Assembly: GCF_014193675.1 (NCBI RefSeq)
Contig: NZ_BLXZ01000005.1
Coordinates: 124,001 to 188,000 of the forward strand
Direction of reading: 5' to 3'
Source: Geomonas limicola
GTDB lineage: Bacteria > Desulfobacterota > Desulfuromonadia > Geobacterales > Geobacteraceae
Length of the DNA: 64,000 nucleotides
The stretch's first letter is position 1. Each line of letters opens with the position of its first letter. Under the pieces are notes generated by a model, which worked only from the letters and a program-made list of their open reading frames with translations, was not told where the DNA came from and ran no database searches. A program made the position numbers and the translations under genes. Below are positions 49,687 through 58,866 of the stretch, piece after piece.

Positions 49687-49796
49687 GATAGACGACAATA
49701 CTAAACCATCCGCGAGGGTGGGACGGAAAGCCCACGGGTCTCACCGAGACAGCCGGGTCGCCGAGTTATCTGACGATACTCCGACCCGGCTTTTTT
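49687..49796 (+). promoter_or_regulatory. GEMM-I riboswitch, 3',3'-cGAMP type (GEMM-Ib)
   Basis: Aptamer: P1 strand from 49687, CTAAACCATCC, GCGA tetraloop (49711-49714), GGGTGGGACGGAAAGCC, second helix GTCTC-ACC-GAGAC, and closing P1 strand near 49757-49770. The base equivalent to Vc2 position 20 is A (49700); G there is the c-di-GMP form and A the cGAMP (GEMM-Ib) form known from Geobacter. The expression platform is an intrinsic terminator: GCCGGGTCG (49752-49760) pairs with CGACCCGGC (49782-49790), then six T. Its 5' arm shares GTCG (49757-49760) with P1, so ligand binding should break the terminator: an ON switch. Confidence 0.9.
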
Positions 49797-49826
49797 GCGT
49801 TTCAAAATCAAGTGAAGGGGGTTGCT

Positions 49827-50258
49827 ATGAGTAAAAGGAGCATGATGTTGGCAGGAACGGCGCTTATTCTTGCACTTGCCTGTCAGGGATGCGGCGGGGG
49901 CGGGGGGGCTACTGCCAGTGGTTCGGGGGAGGTTACCAGTTCGGTGAGCACCGGTGCTTCGAACGGTTCCGCAACGGGTACCAGCTCAACCGCTACCGCA
50001 CCGGCGGCTGGCGGTGCGACGCAGCAAAGCGGCGTTGCCAAGCTGTCCTGGAACCCGCCGCAGGAGGGGGCGGCAGGTTTCAAGGTCTACTACGGCAGCG
50101 CCCCGGGTTCCTACGGCACGGTACTCGATGTCGGGTTGGTACAGGGATACACGGTGAGCGGCCTGGCGCCGGGAACCTACTACTTCTGCGTCACCACCTA
50201 CGATGCTACGGGGTACGAAAGTCCGCGCTCCAACGAGCTCTATAAGACCATCAACTAG
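49827..50258 (+). CDS. FN3-domain lipoprotein under riboswitch control
   Basis: 143 residues. Signal peptide with two possible lipobox Cys (LALAC and QGC, followed by poly-Gly). A Ser/Thr/Ala-rich linker (about 35-65) leads to one fibronectin type III domain (VAKLSWNPPQEGAAGFKVYYG, TVSGLAPGTYYFCVTTYDATG, ESPRSNEL). Likely an outer-membrane or surface lipoprotein for adhesion or matrix contact; role unproven. ATG 49827 follows AAGGGGG; an earlier in-frame ATG (49812) adds five residues. The preceding cGAMP-type riboswitch should turn it on with the nucleotide signal that in Geobacter controls surface electron-transfer and attachment genes. Confidence 0.88.
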   Translation: MSKRSMMLAGTALILALACQGCGGGGGATASGSGEVTSSVSTGASNGSATGTSSTATAPAAGGATQQSGVAKLSWNPPQEGAAGFKVYYGSAPGSYGTVLDVGLVQGYTVSGLAPGTYYFCVTTYDATGYESPRSNELYKTIN

Positions 50259-50267
50259 AGACACCGA

Positions 50268-50299
50268 CCAGCCGCGGGGAGGATCAACGCCGCGGCTGG
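50268..50299. repeat. Perfect hairpin between convergent riboswitch-controlled genes
   Basis: CCAGCCGCGG (50268-50277) and its exact complement CCGCGGCTGG (50290-50299), 12-base loop containing the hemerythrin stop codon. No U-tract on either strand, so a weak, possibly factor-assisted bidirectional stop or an RNA-stabilising end. Confidence 0.6.
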
Positions 50300-50715
50300 A
50301 CCGGCTTCCTGAGGCGTTTCTGGATCTTGTGCACCTCGATGAACTGGGCAAGCTCGGCGTCGGTCTCGCGCAGGTGGTGGGTGACCCAGTTGCACAGAAA
50401 CCAGAGCAGTTCGATCGAAGTCCCTTCGCTGTTGGTGTAGTTGGCCTTGAACCCCCCGATCCTGCTGGTGAACCCTTCGTGCTCGTTCAGGTGTTCGCCC
50501 AACTGCGGATAGCAGACCTCACGCATCAGCTGTTCTTCAAGGGTGAAGATCCGTTCGGCGTGGTCGATCAACTGTTCGATCACCGGCAGGCCGATCCGCG
50601 CCCCGGCACGGAACTCGTCGTACGTGTCGTTGAGCAGTTGAACCAGCTGCTTGTGATGCTGGTCGATCTCGCCAATGCCCAGCATGAAACCTGCATTCCA
50701 TTCAATAATCGGCAT
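50284..50715 (-). CDS. Bacteriohemerythrin
   Basis: 143 residues, single hemerythrin domain with a di-iron site: His in IGEIDQHHKQLVQLLND, His/Glu in QLIDHAERIFTLEEQLM, His in HLNEHEGFTSR and WVTHHLRETDAELAQF. Binds oxygen (or NO) reversibly; cytoplasmic. In an anaerobe it may carry, sense or scavenge O2. Start at ATG 50715 (PIIEWNAGF, typical of the family) is preceded by CGGAGAAG; the upstream in-frame ATG adds unrelated residues. It is transcribed behind the second cGAMP-type riboswitch, so oxygen binding is tied to the same signal as the convergent FN3 lipoprotein. Confidence 0.94.
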   Translation of the reverse strand: MPIIEWNAGFMLGIGEIDQHHKQLVQLLNDTYDEFRAGARIGLPVIEQLIDHAERIFTLEEQLMREVCYPQLGEHLNEHEGFTSRIGGFKANYTNSEGTSIELLWFLCNWVTHHLRETDAELAQFIEVHKIQKRLRKPVQPRR

Positions 50716-50786
50716 ACGACTTCTCCGGTGGTGCAGTATTGACAATGAACTCAACAGTTGCTGCAATCCCTAAGGATAAAAAGCAC

Positions 50787-50900
50787 AAAAAAAGCCAGGT
50801 CGCCAATATCGGTTGATATTTCGGCGACCCGGCTGTCTCGGTGAGACCCTGTAGGCTTTCCGTCCCATCCTCGCGGATGGTTTAGTATTGTCGTGTATCT
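50787..50900 (-). promoter_or_regulatory. GEMM-I riboswitch, 3',3'-cGAMP type, upstream of hemerythrin
   Basis: On the minus strand: P1 GAUACACGAC, CAAUACUAAACCAUCC, GCGA loop, GGAUGGGACGGAAAGCC, GUCUC-ACC-GAGAC, then GCCGGGUCGCC. The position-20 equivalent is A (complement of T50886). The terminator is GCCGGGUCGCC (50823-50833) pairing with GGCGACCUGGC (50794-50804), then seven U. It shares GUCG with P1, so this is again a predicted ON switch. It is nearly the same aptamer as at 49687, in opposite orientation and 1.1 kb away. Confidence 0.9.
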
Positions 50901-50925
50901 GCGTCGGACCAGATTATGTGCAGGA

Positions 50926-50954
50926 ACGATAGCGCAAGCACCTGGCTATGTCAA
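50926..50954 (-). promoter_or_regulatory. Promoter of the riboswitch-hemerythrin transcript
   Basis: On the minus strand TTGACA (50949-50954), 17-base spacer, TATCGT (50926-50931), about 25 bases before the aptamer. Confidence 0.7.
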
Positions 50955-50992
50955 TGTAACTTTTTGGTAGTTCCAGTTGCCCGAAACGAATC

Positions 50993-51499
50993 TCAGTTCC
51001 AGGTCTCCAGGTGCACGGTAACCAGGACGTGTTCCTGCCCCGCCTCGAAGAGCAGCGCCAAAAGGTCGTCGTTGCTGCCGGGAGGGCGGAATTTTTCGTT
51101 GCGCTCGATGACCGTCGGCGGCAGGAGGCGCACTTCGTGGCCATCGTTGACGAAGTGGTGTTTGAAGGATCCCCCGACCATATTGGCGATCTCACCCACG
51201 GCGTCGGTCACGTCGGCGTCGACCTCGGTCAACTCCATGCCGAGCATCTGCCCCGCGATGTCCATTGCCGCCCGGGGCGTGGCATGAAAGCTGACCACCC
51301 CCTGGTAACTTCCGCTCAGCAGAATCATTGCGCTCACGCACCCCTTGAACCGTGCATCGGCCAAGGTAAGCGAATCGCACAGGGGGAGCTCCATGCCGAC
51401 CATCATGCTGAAAATCTCCCGGACGTCTTGTGCCAGCAGGCTTACCAGCTCGGTCTGAGTGGTATTGAGCTGAGCGAGAACCTCTTGGTTGATTGGCAT
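50993..51499 (-). CDS. CheX-like phosphatase
   Basis: 168 residues with the CheC/CheX/FliY fold. The ExxN catalytic pair of CheX-type phosphatases is in DAVGEIANMVGGSF; the preceding FHATPRAAMDIAGQMLGMEL and FKGCVSAMILLSGSYQGVV are family-typical. CheX dephosphorylates receiver proteins such as CheY. Start ATG 51499 (PINQEVLAQL) follows GGAGGGG; an upstream in-frame start adds nine residues. Same strand as hemerythrin, but the hemerythrin transcript has its own promoter and riboswitch between them. The target receiver is unknown; the divergent kinase operon and the numerous single receivers nearby are candidates. Confidence 0.85.
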   Translation of the reverse strand: MPINQEVLAQLNTTQTELVSLLAQDVREIFSMMVGMELPLCDSLTLADARFKGCVSAMILLSGSYQGVVSFHATPRAAMDIAGQMLGMELTEVDADVTDAVGEIANMVGGSFKHHFVNDGHEVRLLPPTVIERNEKFRPPGSNDDLLALLFEAGQEHVLVTVHLETWN

Positions 51500-51526
51500 T
51501 CGTGCCCCTCCTGCTGCCCAGTACAA

Positions 51527-52019
51527 GCCGCTGACAGTTCTTTCTTACCTTATACATCGGTTGAACCGGCCAGTTCTAAAGGGAAAAGTTATTTCTCCGT
51601 GATGGCGGTGCCGGCCAACCAGCGTACTTCCCTCTCACGGTGTCGTGTGCCACATGCGCTTGAGTTGGCTCAAACAAATGCTGACCGACTGTCTCTACGC
51701 TTGAAATACTGCGGACAAACCAGTACTATCTCGACAATCAGCCCCTTGTTGTCAGTATTCCACCAGCGCTACATGGTAAACTGAGAGGCCGAAGCAGAGT
51801 TTTTACTATAGTTGCTTCTAAACTTGTCAGTGAAGCGTGTATTTCACTGTGCGACCTCTCTTACCCTATGCTCCGGCAAGAAGTCTTCATGTACCGAGTC
51901 AACCTGCCGATACGTGTCTCAGAGCTCGGTTTTCTGGCCTGGGGCAGGTTCCAGGGAGCCGGCTAAACCCAGGCATCTCTAATTCTGCCGAGAGTGCTGG
52001 AACCAGTAACGAGCGCGAC
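51527..52019. other. Intergenic region between CheX and kinase genes
   Basis: About 490 bases, AT-richer than flanks. A reading frame is open in the last 180 bases in phase with the kinase, but it lacks a ribosome site. No RNA recognised; TATAGT near 51808 could be a -10 without a clear -35. Confidence 0.35.
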
Positions 52020-53801
52020 ATGATTCCTTTACCGGGTTTCAAAAGATCGTCGACCATCCGCTACCAGCTGGCCTGCCTGGTGTTGGCCGCCGTGTTGCCG
52101 GTATGGCTGGTTTCCGGCCTCCTGGTCTACCACGCCTACACCGTGAAGCGCGACGAGGTGAGCCGCACCATGCAGGAGTCGGCGCGGGCGCTCGCCATGG
52201 TGGTAGACCGCGATCTCTCCTCGGTGCAGTCCGCCCTGGTGGCCCTGTCCACCTCTCCCAGCTTCGATACCGGCGATTTTCATGCGGTCCATCTCCAGGT
52301 CAAAGAATTGCTCAAGGCCTTCCCCGGGGCCGACATCATCGTGGCCGACGCCACCGGCCAGCAGCTGGTGAATTCCGCCCGCCCCTATGGAACCAAGCTT
52401 CCCAAGCGCAACAACCCGGATACCGTGCGCCGCATCTTCCAGGACGGCAAGCCCATCATCAGCGATCTCTTCATGGGGGCCGTCACCAAAAGAGCCCTGG
52501 TTAGTATCGACGTCCCGGTGCTCGACCAGGGGAAGGTGGCCTACGATCTGGCCATGACCTTCCCCTCGGACCGCCTGGATGCCGTGCTGCGCCAGCATGA
52601 GCTCCCCGCGAACTGGTACTCCGTCATCCTGGACAGCAAGAACGTGGTGGTGGCCCGCTCGCGCAACCCGGAGCGCTTCGTCGGCAAACGCGCCAACGTC
52701 CTGCACCAGAAGCTGGCGCACCTCAAGGAGGGGAGCGCAGAGTACGTCAACGTCGAGGGGCACAAGGCGATGGTGAGTTTCTGCCGTTCCACCTTCTCGC
52801 GCTGGAACGTGGTGGTGGGGGTGCCGAAGTCGGTGGTGATGGATGCCATCTACCAGTGGACCGGCTGGGCCGTGGCAGGCTCCACCCTGATCTCGCTCTT
52901 CGGCATCACCCTCGCCCTCGGGTTTGCCCGCCGCATCACCCAGGGGATCCAGGCCCTGGTGGATCCGGCACTCGCCATCGGCCGCGGCGAACAGGTGACC
53001 CATTTCGACACCTTCGGCGTCCGGGAGAGCGAGGCGGTGGCACAGGCCCTGGTGCAGGCCTCGGACCTCTTGCAGATACGCCAGGCCGAACTGAACCACT
53101 CGCTCGACGAACTGGAGCGTTCCAACCGCGAGCTGGAGCAGTTCGCCTACGTGGCCTCCCACGACCTGCAGGAGCCGCTCAGGATGGTCTCGAGCTACAC
53201 CCAGCTCCTGGCCCAGCGCTACCAGGGGGAGCTCGACGAGAAGGCGCACAAGTTCATCGACTACGCCGTCGACGGTGCCGTGCGCATGCAGCGGCTCATC
53301 AACGACCTGTTGGCCTATTCCCGGGTCAGCACCCGCGGCAAGGAGTTCGAGCTGAGCGACTCTCAGGCGGCGCTGGACGAGGCGTTGCGTAACCTGGATA
53401 CGGCCATCGAGGAGAGCGGGGCGGAGATCCACTGCGAGTTGCTCCCGCAGGTCCCCGCAGACCCGACCCAACTGGTCCAGCTGTTCCAGAACCTGGTGGG
53501 CAACGCCCTCAAGTTCCGCGGTCCGGTTGCCCCGCGCATCGAGGTGGCGGCGCGGGACCTGGGGGACGAATGGCGCTTTGCGGTGCGGGATAACGGCATC
53601 GGCGTCGAGGCCCAGTACGCGGAAAAGGTCTTCGTCATCTTCCAGAGGCTGCACTCGCGCCAGGAGTATCCGGGAACCGGAATCGGGCTTGCCATCTGCA
53701 AGCGGATCGTGGAACGCCACGGCGGCCGGATCTGGTTCAAATCGGAGCCGGGCAGGGGCTCCACCTTTTATTTCACCCTGCCGAAACGGGAGGCACCATG
53801 A
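52020..53801 (+). CDS. Membrane sensor histidine kinase (Cache-HK)
   Basis: 594 residues from ATG 52020. TM1 (about 18-40), a periplasmic double-Cache-like domain (about 45-275; [19 protein letters not shown]), TM2 (about 281-304), a HAMP-like linker and a coiled coil. The HisKA is of the phytochrome-like group, with phospho-His in [19 protein letters not shown], followed by HATPase_c ([51 protein letters not shown]). Longer in-frame starts exist upstream but lack a ribosome site. It overlaps the next gene by four bases. The start of a three-gene phosphorelay operon. Confidence 0.9.
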   Translation: MIPLPGFKRSSTIRYQLACLVLAAVLPVWLVSGLLVYHAYTVKRDEVSRTMQESARALAMVVDRDLSSVQSALVALSTSPSFDTGDFHAVHLQVKELLKAFPGADIIVADATGQQLVNSARPYGTKLPKRNNPDTVRRIFQDGKPIISDLFMGAVTKRALVSIDVPVLDQGKVAYDLAMTFPSDRLDAVLRQHELPANWYSVILDSKNVVVARSRNPERFVGKRANVLHQKLAHLKEGSAEYVNVEGHKAMVSFCRSTFSRWNVVVGVPKSVVMDAIYQWTGWAVAGSTLISLFGITLALGFARRITQGIQALVDPALAIGRGEQVTHFDTFGVRESEAVAQALVQASDLLQIRQAELNHSLDELERSNRELEQFAYVASHDLQEPLRMVSSYTQLLAQRYQGELDEKAHKFIDYAVDGAVRMQRLINDLLAYSRVSTRGKEFELSDSQAALDEALRNLDTAIEESGAEIHCELLPQVPADPTQLVQLFQNLVGNALKFRGPVAPRIEVAARDLGDEWRFAVRDNGIGVEAQYAEKVFVIFQRLHSRQEYPGTGIGLAICKRIVERHGGRIWFKSEPGRGSTFYFTLPKREAP

Positions 53802-54256
53802 CGCCCAACCACCTGGTAAAACCGATCACCATACTGCTCGTCGAGGACAATCCCGGGGACGCCGACCTGGCGCGCGAGGCGCTGGACAGCGGCAAGCTCT
53901 CCAACAACCTGCACGTCGTGGACGACGGCGAGAAGGCCATGGCCTTTCTGCGCCGCCAGGCGGGTTACCAGGACGCCCCGCGCCCGGATCTCATCCTGCT
54001 CGACCTGAACCTGCCACGCAAGGACGGCCGCGAGGTCCTCTCCGAGATCAAGTCCGACCCCGAGCTCAGGAGCATCCCCGTGGTGATCCTGACCACCTCG
54101 CAGGCCGAGGAGGACGTCTACCGCTCCTATAACCTGCACGCCAACTGTTACATCACCAAACCGATCGACCTCAACCAGTTCTTGAACGTGGTGCGCTCGA
54201 TCGAGAACTTCTGGCTGAGCATCGTGGTGCTGCCGCCCAACGGGGACAGACGATGA
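53798..54256 (+). CDS. Rcp1-type single-domain response regulator
   Basis: 152 residues, one receiver domain: [17 protein letters not shown], phospho-Asp in [17 protein letters not shown], Thr in [13 protein letters not shown] and Lys in [12 protein letters not shown], with a C-terminal helical extension ([12 protein letters not shown]). The EDNPGDADL start and IENFW end are typical of cyanobacterial Rcp1-like regulators paired with phytochrome-type kinases, as the overlapping upstream gene is. Overlaps both neighbours by four bases (ATGA), so the operon is translationally coupled. Confidence 0.93.
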   Translation: MTPNHLVKPITILLVEDNPGDADLAREALDSGKLSNNLHVVDDGEKAMAFLRRQAGYQDAPRPDLILLDLNLPRKDGREVLSEIKSDPELRSIPVVILTTSQAEEDVYRSYNLHANCYITKPIDLNQFLNVVRSIENFWLSIVVLPPNGDRR

Positions 54257-56331
54257 AGGAATCGCTGCGGGTGCTTCTGGTCGAGGACAACCCGGGGGAC
54301 GCGGATCTCTTGCTGTTCCAGTTGCCGGAGCAGGGGGCCACGCAGTGGGAGGTGGTCTGCGTTGGGCGTCTCTTCGAGGCGCTGGACCGGGTGAGCCGCG
54401 AGTACTTCGACATCGTGCTCCTCGACCTGGGACTACCCGACAGCAGCGGCATGGAGACCTTCCGTGCCATGCGCTTTCAGGCGGCCAAGCTGCCCATCAT
54501 CGTCCTTACCGGCAACCAGGACGAAAGGGTCGGCCTCGAGGCGATTCGCGAAGGGGCGCAGGACTACCTGGTCAAGGGGGAGGCGGGGAGCGATGTCCTA
54601 TTGCGCGCGGTGCGCTACGCCATCGAGCGCGGCCGCACCGAAAACGCGCTGCTCGAGCTCAACAACAGCCTCGAGGAACGTATCGCCGAGCGCACCGTCG
54701 AACTCACCACTGCCAACGAGGCACTCAGGGTGGAGATCGCCGAGCGGCAGCGTGCCGAAGACGCCATGCGGCGCATCAAGGAACAGTGGGAGCGCACCTT
54801 TGCGAGCGTCCCGGATCTCATTGCCATCCTGGACCACCAGCACCGCGTGCTTCGGGTAAACGATGCCATGGCCGGCCGCCTGGGGCGCACCCCCGAGGAG
54901 TGCGTGGGGCTTGCGTGTCACGAGGTGGTGCACGGCTCCCAATGCCCGCCCATGAGCTGTCCGCACTCCCTGAGCCTGGAAGACGGCTTGAGTCACGCGG
55001 CCGAGTTACACCTGGAAAGGTTCGGCGGCGACTTCCTGGTCACCACGACGCCGCTTCTCGACGAGGACGGCGAGCATCTCGGCTCGGTGCACATCGCCCA
55101 CGACATCACCGAGCGCAAGATCTTCGAACAGGGACTCAGGGAGGCCAAGGAGGTGGCCGAGACCGCTGCCCGGACCAAGAGCCAGTTCCTGGCCAACATG
55201 AGCCACGAACTGCGCACCCCGATGGCCGGGGTACTCGGCATGCTGGACCTGGCGCTCTCCGGGCAGCTCAACCCCGAACAGCGCAGCTACATCGAAACCG
55301 CGCACAGTTCGGCGCGGGCGCTGGTGCGCATCCTCAACGATATCCTCGACCTCACCAAGATCGAGATGGGCAAGCTCACCCTGGAGGAGAAGCCCTTTTC
55401 CGTGCTTACCTGCGTGGAGAACACCTTCAACCTGCTGCTCCCCGTGGCCCGCAATAAGGGGCTCACGCTGGAGTTTTCCGTGGGCGACGCGGTGCCCGGG
55501 ATGCTCGTGGGCGACCAGATCCGGTTGAACCAGGTATTGACCAACCTGGTGGGTAACGCGGTGAAGTTCACCGAACGGGGCCGGGTGGGGCTCAGGGTGA
55601 CTGCGGGAGCGGAGCGTGGCGACGGCAGGCACGAGATCCACTTCGTGGTCACCGACACCGGTATCGGCATCCCGAGCAACAAGGAGGACCTGCTGTTCCT
55701 GGTCTTCAGCCAGGTGGACGAGTCGCATTCGCGCAGGTACGGCGGGACCGGTCTGGGGCTTGCCATCAGCAAGGAAATCGTGGAGCGGATGGGGGGGGCC
55801 ATCTCCTTTGTGAGCGTGGAAGGGGAGGGGAGCACCTTCACCTGCCGGATTCCCTTCGGCGCGGCGACCGGTTCCGAGGATGCGCTGGCTGCGGCGGCAC
55901 CGGCGGCCTCCCCGGCACCCGTGGCACCGGCCGCGACTGTCGGCAAGCTGAGGCTGTTGGTGGCCGAGGACGACCAGGTAATCCGCCAGGTCCTGGTGGC
56001 CATGCTGGAACGTTCCGGGTACCAGGTCGTCTTTGCAGAGAATGGGGAGAGGGTGGTGGAGTTGTGGGAAGCGGAGCCCTACCAGTTGATCCTGATGGAT
56101 GTGCAGATGCCCCGCCTGAACGGTTTCGAGGCGACCGCCGCCATTCGCGCACGGGAGCGCGAGCGCGGCGGGCACATCCCGATCGTCGCCATGACCGCCC
56201 ACGCCCTGAAGGAGGACGAGGCCCGTTGCCTGCAGGCCGGCATGGACGCCTACCTCTCGAAGCCGATCGACTTCAAGGAATGCCTGCAGGTCATCAGCGA
56301 GACCTTGAAGGCGTTTCGTCAGGACACTTGA
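54253..56331 (+). CDS. Hybrid sensor kinase REC-PAS-HK-REC
   Basis: 692-residue soluble hybrid kinase. N-terminal receiver (about 5-122; [45 protein letters not shown]), coiled coil (about 130-180), PAS (about 185-290; [20 protein letters not shown]), HisKA with phospho-His in [19 protein letters not shown], HATPase_c ([47 protein letters not shown]) and a C-terminal receiver (about 568-688; [38 protein letters not shown]). Signal likely enters from the Cache kinase through the single receiver. The downstream target is unknown; a terminator closes the operon. Confidence 0.94.
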   Translation: MKESLRVLLVEDNPGDADLLLFQLPEQGATQWEVVCVGRLFEALDRVSREYFDIVLLDLGLPDSSGMETFRAMRFQAAKLPIIVLTGNQDERVGLEAIREGAQDYLVKGEAGSDVLLRAVRYAIERGRTENALLELNNSLEERIAERTVELTTANEALRVEIAERQRAEDAMRRIKEQWERTFASVPDLIAILDHQHRVLRVNDAMAGRLGRTPEECVGLACHEVVHGSQCPPMSCPHSLSLEDGLSHAAELHLERFGGDFLVTTTPLLDEDGEHLGSVHIAHDITERKIFEQGLREAKEVAETAARTKSQFLANMSHELRTPMAGVLGMLDLALSGQLNPEQRSYIETAHSSARALVRILNDILDLTKIEMGKLTLEEKPFSVLTCVENTFNLLLPVARNKGLTLEFSVGDAVPGMLVGDQIRLNQVLTNLVGNAVKFTERGRVGLRVTAGAERGDGRHEIHFVVTDTGIGIPSNKEDLLFLVFSQVDESHSRRYGGTGLGLAISKEIVERMGGAISFVSVEGEGSTFTCRIPFGAATGSEDALAAAAPAASPAPVAPAATVGKLRLLVAEDDQVIRQVLVAMLERSGYQVVFAENGERVVELWEAEPYQLILMDVQMPRLNGFEATAAIRARERERGGHIPIVAMTAHALKEDEARCLQAGMDAYLSKPIDFKECLQVISETLKAFRQDT

Positions 56332-56355
56332 TATCTGATTCCTAAAGAAAAAAGC

Positions 56356-56389
56356 AAAGGGGACCTCGGTTTGAGGCCCCCTTTTTTTT
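56356..56389 (+). terminator. Terminator after the hybrid kinase operon
   Basis: AAAGGGGACCTC, GGTTT loop, GAGGCCCCCTTTT and a T run; one mismatch. Confidence 0.88.
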
Positions 56390-56422
56390 CGCAGTCAGGC
56401 CGGAGACCGGAAAAAAATCCTG

Positions 56423-57802
56423 TTACAACGGCATCCCCAGCCGGCGCATCTTCTCTACCAGGGTGGTGCGGTTGATGCTCAGCATGAGGGCGGCGCGCGC
56501 CTTCACTCCCCCGGACAACTGCAGGGCCTCGCTGATCATCTTCTTCTCGATGTCGTTGATGGTCTGCACCATGTCGATCCCCTGGGGGGTGACGCTGGTC
56601 GGGGAACCGGCACGCTCGAGGTACGCCTTCACGATGTTGCCGGGGAGGTCGCGCAGCGTGATGGTATCCCCTTCGGTAAGCGCCACCACGCGCTCCATGA
56701 TGTTCTCGAGTTCGCGCACGTTGCCGTTCCAGGGATACGCTTCGAGTGCCTCGAGCGCCTCCTTCTCCAGGTGCATGATGGGGCGCTGCATGGCGCGGCA
56801 GTTTTTCTCCAGGAAGTGGCGGGTGAGCGGCAGGATGTCCTCGATGCGCTCGCGCAAGGGGGGGAGCAACAGCGGAATCACGTTGAGGCGGTAGAAGAGG
56901 TCCTCGCGGAAGTTGCCGCGTTTCACCTCCTCCTCGAGGTTCACGTTGGTGGCCGAGATGACCCGGACGTCCAGCTTGATCTGGCGGTTCGAGCCGACCC
57001 GCTCGATCTCCTGCTCCTGCAACACGCGCAACAGCTTGGTCTGCAGGTGCATGGGGAGGGTGCCGATCTCGTCGAGGAAGATGGTTCCCAGGTGGGCGGC
57101 CTCGAATTTCCCCACCTTCTCCTTGATGGCCCCGGTGAAGGCACCCTTCACGTGCCCGAACAGTTCGCTCTCCAGGAGGTTTTCCGGGATCGCGGAGCAG
57201 TTCACGGCGATGAAGGGGCGGTCCTTGCGGTTGCCGTTGAAGTGGATCGCCTTCGCCACCAGTTCCTTGCCGGTGCCGGATTCCCCCAGGATGAGCACCG
57301 TGGAGTCGGTCTTGATGATCCGCTTCATCCGGGAGAAGAGCGCCTGCATGGCCTGCGAGTTCCCGATGATGTTGGAGAACTCGTACTTGTCCTGCAACTG
57401 CTTCTTGAGGTAGACGTTCTCGCTTAAGAGCTGCCCCTTCTCGACGGCCTTGTCGATGATGATGCGCAACTCGTCGAAGTTGAGGGGCTTGGTGATGTAG
57501 TCGTAGGCCCCTTCCTTCATCGCCTTGACGGCGGTTTCGGCGGAGGCGTGACCGGTGATCAGGATGACCTCGGTACGCGGCGAGTCGACCTTCACCTGGG
57601 TGAGAATCTCGATGCCGCTCATGTCGGGGAGGAAGAGGTCGCAGATGACGATGTCGAAACGCTCGCCGGTTAAAAGCTGCAGTCCTTCCTTGCCGCTCGA
57701 GCTCTCGGTCATGGCAAAACCGCTCCCCTTCAAAAGGGCCATCAGGGCGTCGCGGCTGCCCGGGTCGTCTTCTATGAGGAGGATTTTGGTGGCTGGTTTC
57801 AT
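56423..57802 (-). CDS. Sigma-54-dependent NtrC-family response regulator
   Basis: 459 residues. Receiver (about 5-120; [48 protein letters not shown]), AAA+ domain (about 145-375; Walker [16 protein letters not shown], the sigma-54-contacting GAFTGA in [12 protein letters not shown], Walker [13 protein letters not shown]) and a C-terminal Fis-type HTH ([21 protein letters not shown]). Full set of motifs for activating sigma-54 promoters upon phosphorylation. Convergent with the hybrid kinase operon and divergent from slipin. Pairing kinase not adjacent; the nearby NtrB-type receiver-kinase at 29209 is not its neighbour. Targets unknown. Confidence 0.95.
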   Translation of the reverse strand: MKPATKILLIEDDPGSRDALMALLKGSGFAMTESSSGKEGLQLLTGERFDIVICDLFLPDMSGIEILTQVKVDSPRTEVILITGHASAETAVKAMKEGAYDYITKPLNFDELRIIIDKAVEKGQLLSENVYLKKQLQDKYEFSNIIGNSQAMQALFSRMKRIIKTDSTVLILGESGTGKELVAKAIHFNGNRKDRPFIAVNCSAIPENLLESELFGHVKGAFTGAIKEKVGKFEAAHLGTIFLDEIGTLPMHLQTKLLRVLQEQEIERVGSNRQIKLDVRVISATNVNLEEEVKRGNFREDLFYRLNVIPLLLPPLRERIEDILPLTRHFLEKNCRAMQRPIMHLEKEALEALEAYPWNGNVRELENIMERVVALTEGDTITLRDLPGNIVKAYLERAGSPTSVTPQGIDMVQTINDIEKKMISEALQLSGGVKARAALMLSINRTTLVEKMRRLGMPL

Positions 57803-57867
57803 ATCAGGCGGTCCTATTGTTAGATTTTGTTGATAACATGGATGCGCTGTTTTGGCAAGGTATCAAA

Positions 57868-57895
57868 TTGACGGCGGCAGCTTTGCGTGTATACT
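57868..57895 (+). promoter_or_regulatory. Promoter of the slipin gene
   Basis: TTGACG (57868-57873), 16-base spacer, TATACT (57890-57895), 41 bases before the ATG. Confidence 0.75.
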
Positions 57896-57936
57896 TGTCC
57901 GGGCTCTGAATCTGGCGCAGCCCCTGAGGAGGCCTC

Positions 57937-58722
57937 ATGCTGGACGTCTTCGGACTGTTTCCCTTTCTTGTCCTGGCCGGTCTGCTGGTCCTGCTGCTCG
58001 CCAACGCAGTTCGGGTGCTGCCGGAATACGAGCGCGGCGTGTTGTTCCGACTGGGTCGCGTCAAATCGGTGCGCGGTCCGGGGCTCATCTTCATCATCCC
58101 CGGTGTCGACCGACTGGTCCGGGTCTCGCTGCGTATCGTCGCCATGGACGTCCCGTCGCAGGACGTGATCACCCACGACAACGTGACGGTCAAGGTCTCC
58201 GCGGTGATCTACTTCAGGGTGGTGGATGCCGTGCGGGCGGTGGTCGAGGTGGAGAACTTCCTCTACGCGACGAGCCAGCTCTCCCAGACCACCTTGAGGA
58301 GCGTCCTGGGGCAGGTCGACCTGGACGAACTTCTGGCCAACCGGGAGAAGATCAACCGGGAACTGCAGGAGATCCTCGATCGGCAGACCGAGCCCTGGGG
58401 TGTGAAGGTCACCCTGGTCGAGGTGAAAAATATCGACCTGCCGCAGGAGATGCAGCGCGCAATCGCACGCCAGGCCGAGGCCGAGCGCGAGCGCCGGGCC
58501 AAGGTGATCCACGCCGAAGGCGAACTGCAGGCCTCGGAAAAACTGGCCCAGGCTGCGCAGATCATGGGGGCGGAGCCGATGTCGCTGCAGCTGCGCTACC
58601 TGCAGACCCTGACCGAGATTGCCGCCGAGAAGAATTCCACGACCATCTTCCCGGTGCCGATCGACATGATCAAGATGTTCCTGGAAGGGGAGCTGCCGAG
58701 AAAGAAAGCGCCGGAGAAATAG
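57937..58722 (+). CDS. Slipin (stomatin/SPFH family)
   Basis: 261 residues. One N-terminal hydrophobic segment ([19 protein letters not shown]), then a PHB/SPFH domain (about 25-190; [59 protein letters not shown] strand) and a coiled-coil tail ([27 protein letters not shown]). Slipins form oligomeric rings at membrane microdomains and are often paired with a NfeD protease partner; none is adjacent here. TGAGGAGG precedes the ATG. Promoter upstream is strong. Function in membrane organisation is inferred from the family. Confidence 0.93.
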   Translation: MLDVFGLFPFLVLAGLLVLLLANAVRVLPEYERGVLFRLGRVKSVRGPGLIFIIPGVDRLVRVSLRIVAMDVPSQDVITHDNVTVKVSAVIYFRVVDAVRAVVEVENFLYATSQLSQTTLRSVLGQVDLDELLANREKINRELQEILDRQTEPWGVKVTLVEVKNIDLPQEMQRAIARQAEAERERRAKVIHAEGELQASEKLAQAAQIMGAEPMSLQLRYLQTLTEIAAEKNSTTIFPVPIDMIKMFLEGELPRKKAPEK

Positions 58723-58866
58723 CCGTCAGACGCGGGGCAGGTCTTAGGCGATCGCGGGATACCCGTAAGTGCCGGCAGTCTCGGAAGAGATACTTAGAAA
58801 ACAGAACGCAGAAACGGATGGTAGATCCGTGCATGTCGTCATGCAATCACAAGGGGGAATATCACG

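Noticed and set aside
49687..49796. Reading the riboswitch as a c-di-GMP sensor
   Set aside because: The base aligned to Vc2 position 20 is A in both copies, which favours cGAMP. Binding data would be needed to be certain.
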